Below are positions 41,800-43,722 of a stretch of DNA of 43,722 bases, one piece after another. The position numbers were made by a program, and so were the translations under genes. Below the pieces are notes generated by a model. It was not told the DNA's origin. It worked only from the letters and a program-made list of their open reading frames with translations, and made no database searches. How positions within the stretch are numbered: the first letter of the stretch is position 1; every line of letters begins with the position of its first letter. The DNA comes from Protostelium mycophagum (taxonomy: Eukaryota > Evosea > Variosea > Protosteliida > Protosteliaceae). The DNA lies in the NCBI GenBank assembly GCA_002081555.1, contig MZNV01002355.1, forward strand, positions 1 through 43,722, written 5' to 3'.

Positions 41800-43722
41800 T
41801 AAATGTTGGTTATTTTTCTATTTTCCTCTTTTCCTCAGGAGGCGTGTTTTGGATAGACTGTAAATCCTCCTAGACCCTGCAAAGCAGGCTATCCAGAGGG
41901 TTGTCAACAGTATGGGGAACTGAATATTTATTTCAAGAGTGGAGGGAAGTGTTATAGTACAGATGCATTAATTTATTTTGTCAACATTGCTGTTGCAGAT
42001 AATTTTGCGCATTCTTTTCTTCTTTTTCTCACTTGGTTTGTTATGATATTGTATTATTCCTGTTAGAACTAAACTAGCATTTGCCATAAATAGATCAACT
42101 TGCATTATGTTGTCATCTGTATTGAACTATGGCATGCTAAAGCAGATAGGATTATTTTTCTTATTTTTGAAGTCAAATCTTCTTTTTGTTTATTTCTATT
42201 GCTAAAGGACAGACAGCAAATACATGATTAGAATTCTTAATTATGTTTTTTTTGAGGCATATTACACAAGAGAAAGTCATTGAAGGTTCAAATCTTTCTG
42301 TCTTATCATTAGTGTACATTTGATTAAGACAGTCTAGTGGTATATAAATTTCACAAATGCTGATTCTCTACTAATTTATTGGGTGTACTTCTTTGTATTG
42401 TAGAATTGCTGTCCAATCTAGAGAATTCAAAAACCATTTTTTTAATAGTATTACATAATTTATTTGAAATTTCTTTTTATATGTTATCAAACAATAGTTC
42501 ATCTCTATCTTAGAGGAAAGTCATAGAGAGATTAAAGGTGTAGTTATTTCAGTGAATTTATTAATAAAAATTTTAGTGTTAAGGCTATCTCTAAATATTT
42601 TGACTGAGTGATTAGACAGTACAATTTCTAAGGCTATGAAAATGGTGACTAATTCTGGATTTATTGAATATGTAATTAATGGGTCACAGACTCAGAATCC
42701 ACAACTAATATTTTTGTTATTTTCTTCAAAAAAAGAATATAGAACTAATTAATAGATTTTTGACAGTGTCTAATAGGCTTCTTAGTGCCTCTAATTATTC
42801 TATCTTTTGCTTGAGGTTTAAAAAATCTGAGTAATATTATTGCATATTCTCACAGGTCATAGGATAGCCTCTCTCAGGTGCCACTATAGAAGCTAGAGCC
42901 CCATAAAGGCCCTAGAGACACCGCAACAAGAATATATAGAATGAAAAGAGAATAATAAAGGGTCAAGACTCACCACCAGCAGCAGTCTGGGCGGGAGGGA
43001 CCCTTAGACTTGACAAGTTCAGAATCTATAAGATTAACATCCTTACAAATGTACCAGTCATACACATCAATAATAGGGCAGTTTATCTAATTCTTTGTTG
43101 CATCTTTCTGAACTACTGAGGGCTGAGTTAGGGCTTGTAGAGCATCTTTTGTGGCATCTTGCTTGACATCCTCATTAGGGAGAGCATCAAAGGTTTGCTA
43201 GTCTGAATCATCTGACAAAATGCAAGACAACACAATTGACAAAGGGGAGTTACAGTAACTTGAGCTAGAACTTTCTAATCAATTAGGGTATTTGAATGGA
43301 TGGGAAAACACAGACTGAAGACCTGAAAAGAAACAAGTCAGATTGAACATGTATCAACTTGATGAATGAGACAGTAGAGATTCAAGAAGATGTCTACAAA
43401 CCAGCGTCTACCTCTGCGTGGTCTCTAAAAAGTGAAAATGTTTGGGTATTATGCTACATTTTGTCTACATAAAACAACAGAAAACTTTATGTCTTTCTCT
43501 TCTTTCTAACTGACAAAGACATATCCCTCCATCTTTTTTTAGGCAAGACTGGAATTTCATCTTCTTCATCTTCCCCATCAACAGGGTCTGTCTCTTCTGC
43601 ATGTATGTATAATTGTTCTGAAATTGTCAGCATTGTTTTACTATAATATACTCAATCAATTTTGTCAATCTATAGTAACACAGGCTTCTTCCCTGTTACA
43701 CTCATACCCCTTTTTCTGAGTT
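41800..43722. mobile_element. AT-rich retroelement-like tract running to the window end
   Basis: Composition changes sharply to AT-rich, without the intron motifs seen elsewhere. A purine-rich tract followed by TGTTATAG at 41950 looks like an LTR start, and TATAGTAACA at 43671-43680 could be the other edge. Faint similarity to copia-type coding sequence is visible on the minus strand around 42.6-42.8 kb. It is broken throughout and looks old. The family (Ty1/copia-like) and both ends are uncertain, and the element may continue beyond the window. Confidence 0.4.

Noticed and set aside
1-43722. CRISPR array, bacterial operon or riboswitch
   Set aside because: No regularly spaced repeats with unique spacers exist, and the spliced genes, 5S and tRNA structure show eukaryotic nuclear DNA.

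Overview
This 43.7 kb window looks like nuclear DNA of a gene-dense, intron-rich unicellular eukaryote. Genes lie head-to-head or tail-to-tail, often 20-150 bp apart, on both strands. Introns are mostly 36-120 bp GT-AG, with at least one U12-type AT-AC intron. The genetic code is standard, and 5S rRNA and tRNA genes are scattered among protein genes. The content (thaumatin-like protein, amoebapore-like saposin peptide, AA14-like LPMO, HAM1-like protein, USP25/28 and LSD1 homologues) fits a phagotrophic or osmotrophic protist, possibly amoebozoan. I cannot name the species.

Layout: 1-2159 (+) holds the 3' part of CPSF160, with a 5S rRNA gene just upstream of its first visible exon. 2222-4265 (-) holds a small ORF and a thaumatin-like secreted protein. 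4814-7159 (+) is an RBM34/Nop12-type RNA-binding protein with an AT-AC intron. 7278-7391 (+) is an intron-containing tRNA-Leu(CAA). 7587-9077 (-) has a saposin-like peptide, a 10 x 11 bp repeat, a small ORF and a pathogen-related (SnoaL-like) protein. 9502-12014 (-) is a HAM1-like protein, divergent from an LRR/coiled-coil protein (12383-14516, +). 14586-17007 holds an unknown coiled-coil protein (-), RPB8 (-) and SmE (+). 17058-20507 (-) is a Pol5/MYBBP1A homologue, divergent from RLP24 (20646-21308, +). 21350-25744 (-) holds a USP25/28-like deubiquitinase and an unknown protein. 25948-29222 (-) holds an AA14-like LPMO with lectin and mucin/GPI tail, and a GNAT acetyltransferase. 29513-32281 (-) holds a protein kinase and an F-box/ankyrin protein. 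32375-32488 (+) is a second tRNA-Leu(CAA), followed by a decayed Ty1/copia-like fossil. 33646-37091 (-) is an LSD1 homologue with a C-terminal ubiquitin-like domain and a 5S rRNA gene inside one intron. 37237-38558 (-) holds a mitochondrial rubrerythrin-like protein and a doubtful ORF. 38749-39430 (+) is RPS7 and 39533-41479 (-) is PUS3. From about 41.8 kb to the end is an AT-rich, largely non-coding retroelement-like tract.

Most genes are housekeeping: mRNA 3' processing (CPSF160), splicing (SmE), transcription (RPB8), ribosome biogenesis and translation (RBM34, Pol5, RLP24, RPS7, PUS3), chromatin (LSD1) and ubiquitin (USP). Between them sits a secreted or cell-surface set (thaumatin-like, saposin-like, LPMO-lectin) that fits a microbe digesting or fighting fungi, plants or bacteria.

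The most striking patterns cross gene boundaries. Many introns carry ATCTACAAC near the donor and/or end in GTTGTAG followed by AT, which resembles remnant terminal inverted repeats of introner-like elements. 5S genes sit inside protein-gene introns. Short GC hairpins recur in the unusually long introns. Exon boundaries below were placed by eye from splice signals and protein similarity recalled from memory; no alignment was run.
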